The notes beneath the pieces were generated by a model. The model saw only the letters and a list, made by a program, of their open reading frames with translations, was not told the origin of the DNA and made no database searches. A DNA stretch of 64,000 nt, from assembly GCA_949358305.1 (NCBI GenBank), contig OX442315.1, forward strand, positions 35,056,427 through 35,120,426, written 5' to 3'. This DNA comes from Strigamia acuminata. Taxonomy: Eukaryota; Arthropoda; Chilopoda; Geophilomorpha; Linotaeniidae. Shown one piece after another: positions 51,401 to 63,235 of this stretch (positions are counted from its first letter, which is position 1; each line of letters begins with the position of its first letter). Position numbers and translations under genes: made by a program.

Positions 51401-54400
51401 GAATCAGATCCCCCGGTCAGTGATTTGCCTGCAACACTACTTAGGAACTCAAAGGGTTCAACATCAATTTGCATGCGAGACATGTGGGTCGATCAGTGCG
51501 CGCGTTGGCATTCGGGCTCATCAGCTGCGCCTTCTCGCGGGAACATCATCTATCAGACGCCGTCATCTGCACGTCACGACTCCCCCTGCCGACTCCCATT
51601 AGCATAGGCATCTGCCCAATCATTCCTCCCTTTCTACAAGACCGGACTAACGAGCGGTGGTAAGTAGGGATGGATGGGAGAGGATGATGATGAGAAGTGT
51701 GTGTGGGGGGGGGAAGCGGGGGGGGCCATTCCTATGAGCCCCGCTTCCCCTTTCGGTGCTCCCAGTGGGTGGGCGGAGGGTGGAGGTGCAACGAGGTCGA
51801 GTCGGCTCTAGTTAAGCATTCATGGAAGTCAACGAGCGGCAAATCGGCCTCGGTCGCGATGGGAGAAAAAAGGTTGGACTTTTGCACGGCGGGTGCAGGG
51901 AAAATGCCCGCCCGAATGTGGGCTTTGCGCATCACACGCGCCACTTGAGCCGCTTTCAGCGAAAACAAATGGCTGTCGTTGGTTCGGTTTTGCGAGATTG
52001 GGCCACATCACACACGCAACAGAGGATTGTTTTTTTTTCTTCTTTTTTTTTCTTTTTCTTTTTTCGTTCTCTTTTCCTGGCACGACTGAGTAAGCAAACG
52101 CTCAACATTCGCAAAAATAAACTCGGAAATCGAATTACAGAATTGAAGAAAGGAAAAAAATCAAACTCTTAGAAAATAAAAGGAATATAAAGGGGGAGAG
52201 AAAATGGAATCCCGTAAATTGGTGTTTAGAAAAATTTAGTTTAATTTCAGATGCTTTGACGAGTTTACGGTAAAATTGGTGTTTAGCGTTCTCACGGTAA
52301 GGATTTCCATTTAAAACACATTTGTTTTTAATTCTCCGAGACAAGAAATTGCCAAATTGGTTCTTTTACCGTATTTTCGTTACTCATAACGTTAAATCAC
52401 GTTATTCAAACGTTAGAAAAATCAACCCTCTTCATAATATTTCATTAAATTACCGTTTTAAAAATTTTAACGTTCTGTAAATCCAACGTTATTTTTACGT
52501 TATGAATTGCGTCAAATCAAGCAATTTTCGCATTTAAAATCTCCAATTTTTAAAGTAACGTAATAAAACAATTATAAAAAATACCGTATAATTATAACGC
52601 TCAATACCCAAACCCCCTATCCACCACCGTAACATTTCCCCATCACCTAAACAATCACATTCCCCGTCCTTAACGTGCAAATGAAGTCGGCCACTGCGCG
52701 AAAATCCGACAATAACGGCAGGTGTTTGGCCGCCTCCTCTCCGCGCGGTGGCGGTGGCGGTGGCGCGCGAGGCAAGGCAAGGCAAGGGCGCAGAAGCGGG
52801 TGGTTGGTGGTCGGCGAATTTTAATCTATGAACTTTCACAAATGGCTAGGGTAATAGGATTAGAGCCATCACACTGCCGCTCGCCCGCATCTGAGGCCCA
52901 GCATACAAACGGGCTGATTACGCGCCCGTGCTCCACACATGCCGCTCCACCCCTACACGTCCATGATAGAAATATCAAATATTAAAAACCTAATATCAAT
53001 TTAGCGAGGAGGGGCGGCGCCTGTTGTAAAGCAGGGGGAGAGACGAAAGAGAAAGAGCAGAGAGAAGAGGAGAGGAGAGGGAATGAGGGGTGAGAGTGAG
53101 GACGCCCCGAATCGGACGATCCACTGATGGCTTCTCCATTTACGGCGTTCAATCTTTGGAGCAAGCCGCCTTTGCTTCGTTCTATGGTGGAGTGAGTGGT
53201 GCTCATGTACTCTATAAAAAGCACCGCCTGCCACACCCTCGGCGCTACTGATTTTACATTATTTGCTATGGGGGTCTCGAAGGCACCGCGTTTCGTCCAA
53301 TGAAATAAAAGCATGCAAAGAGAATCGATTACGATGCACATGTTCTGCATTAAACGCCCCTACCTTTTCACAGCCATCACCTTTTTTTTTAAAAAAAGAT
53401 AAATAACAAAGTTTGTTTACTTATTTATTCATTTACCGTAAGTGCTCTGATAGAACACCCGCGCTCAATTGGCAGCACTTAGATTTAGATGGCGAGTTTG
53501 ATCGGTTTAGTCAATTTAGAGAGTTTGCAGACGTGTTTTTTTCCTTATAAAAATTGGTTCTTATCATCTTATAGGGTTATAAGCTTATGAGCTTACGAAC
53601 TTGGTTGCGGCAAGTTTCCTTATAACCTTATGTTATTAAACTAGTAATTTTGACCGCATGATCAAAACAAATTAGATAGAGTAAGACCTGAAACTCTTGT
53701 AGGCTCTCTCCACAGGACGATACCCAATGTTATAAGCTTTGAAGCATCGTATTTCAACAAATGTAACGGTTTGGTTTACCACAGTAGCTGCATTCAAAAA
53801 CTCAAAAACGCCTCGTTTCTGTCGTTTCGTGTCTGTACGTATGACGTCATTCCCATTGAATAACATGATTGTTCAAACCGCTACTAGATTTCAACAATTC
53901 TAACGTTTAAAAATCCATTTTCCTTATGCTTAAAGTCCGTCCTTATGCTTATGTTATGACGCCATAAGGTCATAAGGATGGCCATTCATAAGGAAAAAGG
54001 CATGTCCGCAAACTCTCTGCTTTTCATAAGTTTGGAAAGGTGACAAAAATTATTGTGGTATAAACTTCATGAGTTCAAAAATTATTGATAAATAAATTTA
54101 ATGAACTTTTACATTGATGAGTGAACAGGTCGATTCATACACATCAAATAAAGCCAAATATCTTATATGATTCAAGTAGTGAATACTGTACGCAGCGTTT
54201 TTTGCATGTTCCCGTATGGTTCAAAAATACATTGAACAATATATTGCTTTTCACTTAATGCATTTCACAAGTCGATTAATTGTACATTAAATAATGCATT
54301 TCATAAGACAATTAATATAATTCGTATTTGACAAATAATAGTATTAAAAATACATTTCATAATACATTTTACAAGTGTTATCATTTGCAAACCAAATTAT

Positions 54401-57248
54401 AAAATGCATTTCAAAATCCATAGCAATACATTATAATATAATTCCATTGTATTTTCGAACCGAATAAGTTGGCAGGAAACCCAGACTGAATTCTAGTAAT
54501 CATTATCAATGGAATATATATAATATCGTGGTCGACAATCTCCGTAAATTAGAAATGATTGACGCACAATACTAATTTCTAGAGACCGGATAAATGCATA
54601 AATGCATAGAATATATTTATATTCAATATAAAGCCAAAATCTGCTATTAACGCATATTTTCCGAAAATCGAAAATAAATGCATTAATTGCAATTTTTATG
54701 ACACGAAAATGATACCTATCGTCTATCCGTCATATGAGTTAGGCCTTTTTTGTATTTAAGTACCACGTGACATCGTATTCCATTTATAACAATGCCGAAA
54801 ATTCTTAATTCGGGAAATTATCAATTTCTAATTGCAAATATCAAATCCACAACACACCGCTCTCAACAGGAAATCCACCAGTGTCCACCGGTCAATCATT
54901 TAAAAAATTGGTTGAAATTCGATGCCCGTGAGAGACCCCGATAAAAAAAAAACAAAAAAAAAGAAATAAAAAAAAAACGAAAATAAAAATGAAATCAATA
55001 GATTAAGTGGAGTGGAGTAAATGCATTCATCATGAGGAAAACTCACGTGAGCAATTGAGATGACAATGTCATGCAACGCACAACAAAAAGGGACGGAAAG
55101 AGCGGGAGGGGTGATGACGTCAGCGTGTATGTACAGAAAGAGAAGAGGGGGACGACTAAACGATGGCAAATGGCCTCCCACTAATCTAATTTGCCGACAG
55201 CGCGTCATTATCGCTCTCCCCTGCCGCCAGGGAACGCTGGGCGCTTTCATGAAAGGGAGGGGAAACGCTTAGAGGTACCACAGGAGACCAGCCGATCGAG
55301 AGAAGGTGATTGAATCTGTGTCGAGTTCGACAACCTACTTCCAGAGCCCCACTCCCCCGTCATCCCCAACCCCACTTAAAAAGTCTATGAATAAAAAAAA
55401 ATATTTTTCCTCTTAAATAGTATCGATTTTTCGGATCGTATCGTTGCGCGCACCTTTTTTTAAAGCGATATAATCGATTTTAATACAAATAACTGGGGAA
55501 ACTCGATATATAAAGTTTTTTGTGGGAAGCTACGTTGTACAAATAGTAGTGTAACGGAAACCAAAAAATCACTTTTTTGACCAAAAACTCATTTTTTTAA
55601 CCAAAAACCATTTTTTAGACCAAAAACTCATTTTTTGGACGAAAAACTCATTTTTTGGACGAAAAACTCATTTTATGGACCAAAAACTTATTTTTTGAAC
55701 TTTAAATTCATTTTTTAGACAAAAAAAACCTCATTTTTTGAACTATAAATTCATTTTTTGGACAAAAAAAACCTCATTTTGAACTATAATTTAATTATTT
55801 GGACCAAAAACTTATTTTTCGAACTATAAATTCATTTTTGGACGAAAAACTCATTTTTTGAACTATAAATTCTATTTTTGGACCAAAAACTCATTTTGGG
55901 AACAATAAATTCATTTTTTGGACAAAAAAAATTATTTTTTGAACTATAAATTTATTTTTCGAACCAAAAACTTATTTTTTGAACGAAAAATTCATTTTTT
56001 GGACCAAAAACTAATTTTTTGGACCAAAAACTAATTTTTTGGACCAAAAACTAATTTTTTGGACCAAAAACTAATTTTTTGGACCAAAAACTAATTTTTT
56101 GGACCAAAAACTAATTTTTTGGACCAAAAACTCATTTTTTTGGACCAAAAACTCATTTTTTGGACCAAAAACTCATTTTTTGGACCAAAAACTCATTTTT
56201 TGGACCAAAAATTTACTTTTGTGACCAAAAAATCATTTTTTGGACCAAAAACTAATTTTTTGGACCAAAAACTAATTTTTTGGACCAAAAACTTATTTTT
56301 TGGACCAAAAACTCATTTTTTGGTCCAAAAATTCACTTTTGTAACCAAAAATTCACTTTTGTGAACAAAAATTCACTTTTGTGACCAAAAAACCATTTTT
56401 TTGACCAATTATTCATTTTTTTAGCTCAAAAAATTCATTCTGAAACCAAAAAAAAACTAATTTTTAAGTAAAAAACAATAACTTGATATTACCTGTATGT
56501 ATGTACGTGTGTTTCTTCATATCCGACTTCTGATGAAACCTTTTGCCACAATATTGACACGGGTACGGACGCGTGTCCGAGTGTATGAGCAGATGAGTGG
56601 ACAACGTGGACGACCTTTTGAAACTTTTCCCGCACTGCTTACACTCGAAACTCTTCTCGGCCGAATGAACCGCGCGATGTTGACTCAGGCTGACTTCGTG
56701 ACCAAACGTCTTGTTGCACAACTCGCACGCAAACGGTCGTTTCCCGTTATGCGATCTCCGCGCGTGCACTTCCAGTCCGTGCGGGGTGCTGAACATCTTC
56801 TCGCACTTGATGCACGAATACACATCGCCCAACGACAGTTGATGTCCATTTTGACCGCCATTTTTCAGCACCAACGACTCCATTTTCGGCCCCTCGCGGT
56901 GCAGTCCGTAGAGTGAAGGGAAGGGCGCGGGTGCCAATGATGTCGGAGGTGGTCCACGTGCGCCGAATAAAAATGCACCACTGTCGTTCAATGATTGATG
57001 GGCCTTGTCGAGGGCCGACGATGTGTCGAGGGCCCCGTTTTGCGAGCCATGCGCCCGGCCTAAGAAGCGGCTCGTGCCGGATGCATCGTTCGAAAGCGGG
57101 GGCATTGGGAAGAGGGGGTCCAAACCGCGATGCCCGAGTTCGGTCGTCCATGTTGTGAAGGCGCTCAGGTGGGTGGCGATGGGGAATAGCGAACCCTTGT
57201 CCAGGGACGAACCGTCCAGCAGTTTGGATGATAAATCGCTTTTACCGC
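48435..57248 (-). CDS. GFI1: GFI1/Senseless-type zinc-finger transcription factor (3' exons; start not found)
   Basis: Two exons are clear: 56493-57248, then after a 7.9-kb intron 48435-48628; the phase-1 junction restores ...YIHTG/EKPH. The first exon has about 120 residues of Ser/Gly/Pro-rich linker, then four C2H2 fingers ([65 protein letters not shown]). The last exon adds two ([35 protein letters not shown]). All six match the vertebrate GFI1/GFI1B order. It is a nuclear DNA-binding regulator of neural and sensory-organ fate in arthropods. The exon begins with a 3' splice site (ttattttcag) and one base of a split codon, so at least one upstream exon exists. The N-terminal SNAG repressor motif of vertebrate GFI1 is not seen in the remaining 6.7 kb. 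Fly senseless is the likely ortholog. Confidence 0.93.
48707..49260. mobile_element. MITE with 33-bp inverted ends in the GFI1 intron
   Basis: It begins TTCACACTTGTGTTCACACT, then GGACGCAACGCAAG, and ends with the near complement (CTTGCGTTGCGTCTAGTGTG, then AACACAAGTGTGAA). The ACGCAACGCAAG motif is repeated inside. It starts about 80 bp upstream of the last GFI1 exon's acceptor and contains a younger hAT-like element. Confidence 0.8.
48905..49060. mobile_element. hAT-like mini-element nested in the MITE
   Basis: 156 bp, ends CAGAGATCTGCATTGG and CCAATGCAGATCTCTG (perfect 16-bp inverted repeats), with an exact 8-bp target-site duplication CTTTGCCA at 48897-48904 and 49061-49068. The interior is mostly TACCCG/TTACCCG-like repeats and gggtacgggtaccc. 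Confidence 0.9.
49261..53517. other. GFI1 intron, middle part; CpG-rich non-coding DNA
   Basis: GC-rich blocks at about 49980-50630, 51400-51980 and 52700-53120 alternate with AT-rich DNA. No exon of GFI1 or of another gene could be placed here. Bases 52200-52600 repeat phrases such as aaattggtgtttag and acgttatt. Possible enhancer-bearing intron. Confidence 0.4.
53518..54018. mobile_element. MITE in the GFI1 intron
   Basis: 501 bp with inverted ends AGAGAGTTTGCAGACGTG and the near complement CATGTCCGCAAACTCTCT, continuing into TTTTTCCTTAT/ATAAGGAAAAA. The interior is full of CTTATAAG-like short repeats. No ORF. Confidence 0.75.
54019..55555. other. GFI1 intron, AT-rich part
   Basis: 54200-54440 repeats phrases such as atgcatttcataa and acatttcacaagt irregularly. 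55030-55330 is a more GC-rich patch. No gene recognised. Confidence 0.4.
55556..56458. repeat. 20-bp minisatellite beside the GFI1 zinc-finger exon
   Basis: About 45 copies of GGACCAAAAACTCATTTTTT and variants; the most regular part is 55995-56330. It ends about 35 bp from the 5' splice site of the GFI1 exon at 56493. Confidence 0.95.
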
Positions 57249-57342
57249 CTGAAAATAAATAAATAAACACAAGAAATCATTTTAAATGTTAAAATCATTA
57301 TTTCCGTTTTCTTTGAGGGCTACAATCATCATTTACAAGCAT

Positions 57343-57850
57343 TTTGTCTTGAAATCATTGAGTTTAGTGTTAAAATAATTAATTTCAACGTTAAATCCAT
57401 TGATTTCACTGTTAAAACCATTGATTTCAACGTTAAACCCATTGATTTCAACGTTAAACCCATTGATTTCAACGTTAAACCCATTGATTTCACTGTTAAA
57501 ACCATTGATTTCACTGTTAAAACCATTGATTTCACTGTTAAAACCATTGATTTCACTGTTAAAACCATTGATTTCACTGTTAAAACCATTGATTCCACTG
57601 TTAAAACCATTGATTTCAATTGATTTCACTGTTAAAATCATTGATTCCACTGTTAAAACCATTGATTTCAATTGATTTCACTGTTAAAACCATTAATTTC
57701 ACGATTAAAACCATTGATTTCAATGTCAAAACCATTGATTTCATTGTCAAAACCATTGATTTCAATTGATTTCTCTGTCAAAACCATTGATTTCAATTGA
57801 TTTCACTGTCAAAACCATTGATTTCAATTGATTTCACTGTTAAATTAATC
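57343..57850. repeat. 21-bp minisatellite on the other side of the GFI1 exon
   Basis: About 23 copies of CCATTGATTTCACTGTTAAAA, with some 31-bp variants carrying an extra ATTGATTTCA. It starts about 95 bp upstream of the exon's acceptor. A run of 21-bp units leaves several frames open, producing false ORFs. Confidence 0.95.
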
Positions 57851-58494
57851 TATTTCCATCAATTTCAGAATTTAAATCATTTATCTGCATTGATTTTAGT
57901 GTTGAAATCATTAGTGTTACAATCATTCATTTTTAGTGATTGGCAAAACTATTGATTTGAGTTTTCAAATCAACACTGATTTAAATTGATTTCACCATTT
58001 GCATCGCTTAAAACCAAAGAAAAACGACTAAAACGTCGAAAAAGTGAAAATACATTTTCCTTTTTGCGAATTCAGATTAATAAGGCGAGAAGTGGCGCAC
58101 GTGTGTTGAGATTAAGAAGTGAATGAATTTGATCTCATAAGATTTTCATGGAGCTGAATGCGAGTGAATTAATCATGTTTAATTTGGAGGTGCACAGTGT
58201 AGAATGTGGGCGGAGTAGGTTCCGTGAGTTGAATAGCGGACGAGAGCAGCGCGATTGATTTGCCGCCAAGCGAGAAAACTCGGACAAGATCCATGTCCAT
58301 TCCATCCGGGAAGAAGCGGAGGAAGGAGAAATACGTGTGCAGAAAGCACGGCCAACAGGGGGTCATTCCCAACAACCCAACACAGAGAAAGACATGGATT
58401 TCTTCCTTATCGATTACACGCATCAACCGATAAACAACACCCGAAAAAACACACACCAATGGCCCGGCAAAGCCTGCTGAGAAAATTGGAAGAA

Positions 58495-58990
58495 AATTTT
58501 AGGAAAGTTTTATGAAAAGTTTAAGGAATTTTGAAGGAATTTTGAGGAAATTTTGAGAGAATTTTGAGGAAATTTTTAGAGAATTTTGAAGAAATTTTTA
58601 GAGAATTTTGAGGAAATTTTTAGAGAATTTTGAGGAAATTTTGAGAAAATTTTGAAGAAATTTTGAAGGAATTTTGAGGAAATTTTGAGAGAATTTGAGG
58701 AAATTTTGAAGAAATTTCGAAGAAATTTTGAGGAAGTCTTGAGATAATTTGAAGAAATTCTGGGGAAATTTTGAGAAAATTTTGAGGAAATTTTGAGAAA
58801 ATTTAGGAAATTTTGAAACGTTTGAAAAAATTTGAAAATTTAAAAAATTGAAAAATGTGAAAAATGTAAAAAATGTGAAAAATTTGAGAAATTTAAAAAC
58901 ATTTGAGATATTTAAAAAAAGTTGAGAAATTTAAAAAAAATCGAGAAATTTAAAAAAAATTGAAAAATTCGAAAAAATTTAAAAAAAATT
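58495..58990. repeat. degenerate AT-rich tandem repeat, about 22 bp
   Basis: Alternating GAGAATTTTGAGG and AAATTTTTA segments, decaying rightward into simple aaaatttgaaaaa sequence. Confidence 0.8.
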
Positions 58991-59049
58991 AAAAAATTCG
59001 ACAAAATTTAAAAAAATTAAAAAATTTGACAAAATTTAAAAAAATTTGA

Positions 59050-60250
59050 AAAATTCGACAAAATCCAACAAACCCCACACAAAAATTTCATCAAAACCAC
59101 ATTTTCCCCTTGGCCCCTTGCCCGTGCAACCGTAACCGCCACCGCCAACCAAACCAAACCCAACCCACACAAACTCCAAAACAAATTTCCTCCAAATAAT
59201 CCACCCACCCACCCACAACAACCGTGTCAACCCATCCAAATTCGGTCCCGAGCCAAGCAAATCCGCCGCGCCTCTGCGAATCACAAACTACGAAGCGAGA
59301 GGCGGGGAAAGGCAACAAACCCCGCTAAAAGGCAACAGCGTTCTCCCCGCGCGTGATAGATGAAGCTCTTTATTACTGCTCGCGAGTTGCGTCCCCGGAG
59401 TCCAACCGGGGCTTGGTAGATTTGCCCTCATTTCTTTCCATCAGGAAAATACGAAGCAATTGAAAAGGAATTTCCTGCTGAGGAGGAATCGTGTGGCTCG
59501 AGCATAATGAGGCATGCCGGGAGAGGTCGGCATAAGCGTCCAATAAGCGAAGGCGGGGCGACCATTGGCGAGACATGGGTGGCAACTGAGGTCACCTCTG
59601 CGATTTGGCCTCGAGGGCTGAGTCACAGCACTGACCACTTATTAATTAACTGCACCCAATTAAAATAATTTCCTTTTCGATCGAATAAATTATGAGCCGT
59701 GACGTCATTTCCGACATTTGTTGACTATTCCAATTTAGAAATTTAAAAAAAAACACAAAAAAAAAAAAAAAAATGGCGGAAAAAATCTCGTAGAAAAAAT
59801 TTCCGTTTTATTCGTGTTTGGTCACGTGATCAGAGCGTCTAAACATGGCGGAATTTGGAGCGCGCGTTCAGCTTTAAGGTGTAATGATGTCACAAGTTGA
59901 TGAGCGAATTGACTTTTGTTCTTTTCCCACAGACGTAGAGTGACCCCAGCAAGCAGATGGCCTCGAGTGCGTAATAAGATGATGAGAAATGAAATCACAT
60001 CCACCCACGCAAATTAGCACAGCGCTCACAAACCACCACATATTTTCCACTTAATTTCATCAGCCCGTTCCAAATTACGTCCACATATTTCTCATCAAAC
60101 TAAAAATAACAATAAAAACACACCAACACCCAAATTTGAGTATCGTTGTATTGACAGAACCTAGATCCGATAATTTGAATTACCGGAAATTAATCTCAAA
60201 GGTTGATTTTTGCACTTAAAAAGTGCATTTTGCACCTTAAACTGCACGGT
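59050..60250. other. intergenic or upstream intron of GFI1, nothing recognised
   Basis: Moderately GC-rich around 59090-59640, then AT-rich. Short open frames only. Confidence 0.4.
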
Positions 60251-60252
60251 TA

Positions 60253-60842
60253 AAGCCTAGTACTCATACGCGCTTTCAGAGTCTAAATATTTTCAAGCGG
60301 AATGTTTTATCCTCTTATTATTCAGAGTCTGATAAATTTGTGGTACTCATGAATTTCACCAGAAAGTTTCCGTACTCTTAAACTGTGTGAGTCATTGTTG
60401 CTTGTTTTGCAAATGGCTGGCAATGGCAATGAAGCTTTGTACGACTTTTCTGACTTAAATAATTTTAAAATCAGTTTTGATCTTTTTGCAATTAAAAAAG
60501 CATTTATTTTGTCTGAAATGCAGGCAAAAATATAATTCTACTAACCTTCAACAAACAACGTGTTCAATTGTAGTAGTTGGGTGTCTTTGTTTGCAACCGG
60601 TTGTGACCAGTTGCAAATTTTAGATGAAAAACAAGGGAATTCTGGGTAAACAAAATTTATTCAGAGTCTGAAACAATTAAATTTTTCAGTGCACCATCGG
60701 GGCCGGAAACAATTCGTTTCCACGTACAAGGGTGATTCAGAGTCTAAACAATATTTTTATGAGTACCACCCTTGGCAAGAAACTTAAGACTTTGATTCCT
60801 GTTACCATTCCAAGGACGGAATGGTGTTATGAGTACTAGGCT
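60253..60842. mobile_element. MITE with AAGCCTAGTACTCATA ends
   Basis: Inverted ends AAGCCTAGTACTCATA and TATGAGTACTAGGCTT bordered by TTAA-like sequence. The interior carries several CAGAGTCT motifs (for example ttcagagtctgaaacaatt), also found in the 43.4-kb repeat. It abuts the next element. Confidence 0.75.
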
Positions 60843-61305
60843 TAAGCTAAGTACACAAGACCTGATTCCGTGCACAAAATGGTCACTTTCCGTGTGTTTG
60901 GTCGACGTGGTACACATGGTTCCGCTTACTACCCACGGAAACTTTCCGGCGCCCGGAATTCTATTCTTTCCGGCAGTGATGGTGCACGAGAAAAACTCAA
61001 TTGTTTCCGCGCACGAACAAATTTTGAGTACCCAGAAAGCATTGTGGTAATGCGATCGATCGTGACCGGTCGTACACAAGACGAAGGTGGATACTGAATA
61101 CAAAGACAGATAATACTAAAAATGTTTGATTAATTTATTTTATAATTTATTATTAATTATCAATTTAAAAATACTGTAATCCATTAATTTTGCACAATCA
61201 AACTACAATGTTTTGCAAAAGTGGTCGCCATTTGTAATTACAACACGTGCACGGATTGTGTGTACCAAACAATTTCCCCGCACGGAAAGACAGCTAAACA
61301 CACGA
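60843..61305. mobile_element. dispersed repeat, copy 2 (inverted relative to 43.4 kb)
   Basis: Reverse-complement match over about 420 bp with 43497-43913, at roughly 85-90% identity by eye. It begins aGCTAAGTACACAAGACC directly after the preceding MITE. No coding capacity. Confidence 0.75.
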
Positions 61306-62080
61306 GATTAAAACCATAAAAATTAAAACAGCACAATTTAAAAAAACCCAATTTTAATTCGCCCCAAAATTAGGCCTAACTTCACAACACTCGTGCATCT
61401 CGGCCCGTTTCAAATTGGCAAGCCCGCGATCCCCTAAAACGAGGCTTTTCTGCAATCGAGATGCGCGTTGCTGCGAGCCCACTCGCGAGCCAGGAACGTG
61501 AATTGGCTGCTGCTTTTTTTTCTCCCTCCGGACCCCGAACGCCAATATTACGGCGAAGGGTGGATAAAAAAAGAAGAAAAAAAAGGCGCAAAAAAAGCGC
61601 TGGGAGTTGTGCTGGGAGAAGCATTGACACCCCAACCAATTCATCAGACGGCATTCGAATTGGGTTTGGGGATGGGATAAGAGAGTATTAAGCGCGGGCG
61701 GGCGGGCGCCATCATCGCCGTGGAATGTGATTTTTAATTTGGCTTCTCTCAATCACGGACGATGGCGAGTGATAGATGGCGCCGGGCTGGCCTCCGCGTC
61801 CCGCGAGCCACCGAGGCCGCGCTCCGGAATGCGCACCCGTCCTTTACTCCGCGCCCATATATTAAGGCCATAAATCAAGGATCCCACCGAGGGTTTTTGT
61901 GGTCCAGATTGGCATCACGTGCAAACTCATGCCCAGCTGCACCAATCTGCATTGCAACCAGATGCAGAATTAAGCAATTTCCAATGGAAAAAATAAATTC
62001 ACAAATAAATTCAATTTAAAACGCTTAAAATTGCAATCAAGTGTTGTGTGAACGTCTATTGTTGCAACAACAAAAAATTC
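61306..62080. other. CpG-rich non-coding stretch
   Basis: GC-rich at about 61380-61860, then AT-rich. Overlapping open frames in three or more frames suggest composition, not coding. Confidence 0.4.
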
Positions 62081-62094
62081 ATATGAAACTGAAG

Positions 62095-62315
62095 AAAAGA
62101 TCCATTGTTGAAAAAAAAATAAATTCATTGTTGCGAATAAAAAATTTCATTGTTGAAAAAAAAATACACATTGTTGCAAGAAAATTCATTGTTGAAAAAA
62201 AAAATTCATTGTTGAAAAAAAAAACATTGTTGAAAAAAAATATATTGTTGCAAGAAAATTCATTGTTGCAAGAAAATTCATTGTTGCAAGAAAATTCATT
62301 GTTGCAAGAAAATTC
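62095..62315. repeat. 18-bp tandem repeat
   Basis: Repeats of aaaattcattgttgcaag and the shorter attgttgaaaaaaaaa; the last five copies are almost identical. Confidence 0.85.
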
Positions 62316-62329
62316 GATTGTTAGATGAA

Positions 62330-63235
62330 CATTTCTTGTTAAAAAATAACATGCTTTTTTCAACAATGTGCATTATCAAATCACAACAATGTTTTTTAAC
62401 ATTAAAAAAAATCAATCTTTATGTTTCCATTTCAAATCATCCTAGATTCAACACAACAACAAACGAACCAATTTCTCCTTTCATTCTTTCATTTTTCATC
62501 TTTTTCCCATCTCTCCCTCCACAACATTCAACAATTTCCAGATGCAACATTTCGCACTGATATTCCCAACAATCCAAACAGGAAAACTCAAAACAAATTC
62601 TAACCCTAATTCCCCTAGATTAACACGAGAAAACTGATGCAATTACACGAACACCCAACAAATCACCCAAAAAACCCACCTAAAACACAACACAAACAAA
62701 CAATACCCCAAAAAAAAATTGAAAAACACTGTCCGCCATTTTTGCAACAACGAACGCAATGCAACAAAAAAAAAAAAAAAAAAAAAGAAACTCGGAGTCC
62801 TTATGTTAATCGCAGTGCCAACTCCAGCACAAAACGATTTTTTTCGCAGCGTAGACAAGCTCTAATGAAAAACATTCCATCATTGGCGAATTTAATCTCG
62901 TTGCCGACCCCTTTCGCGCCGCCCTCCCGCCTCCCACTTTGCTTTCATTGGGTCCTTCAATTTTCATTTTTCAAACCTTTTTTTCTTCTTTTCCTTTCTG
63001 TTCTGCATTTCGGCGTGAAAAAAGGGGGTAGAAATCTTAACGATCTGTTTACGGTTTCATTAAGCATATTAAGAAGGGTTTAAATTAAATTACATAATTT
63101 TTTCCTTCTCGTCATAATTACCCCTTTCGTTCCCCCCACCTTCACTCGTCTAGGTGTTGTGCTCAATTTCATTTTACACATTTTTCAACAAATAATTAAA
63201 TCCCTCGTGTAAATTATCCGGTGCAAAATTAAGGC
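62330..63235. other. AT-rich, nothing recognised
   Basis: Includes a 21-bp A run near 62767 and a pyrimidine-rich patch near 62900-63170. No gene. Confidence 0.4.

Noticed and set aside
55556-57675. Repetitive ORFs (Leu/Lys-rich, Asn/Phe-rich) around the GFI1 exon
   Set aside because: Produced by the 20-bp and 21-bp minisatellites.
58169-58459. 96-codon minus-strand ORF considered as an upstream GFI1 exon
   Set aside because: No SNAG motif, no compatible splice donor or phase seen, and no family similarity.
62041-62366. Asn/Phe-rich and Leu/Glu-rich ORFs on opposite strands
   Set aside because: Translation of an 18-bp tandem repeat.
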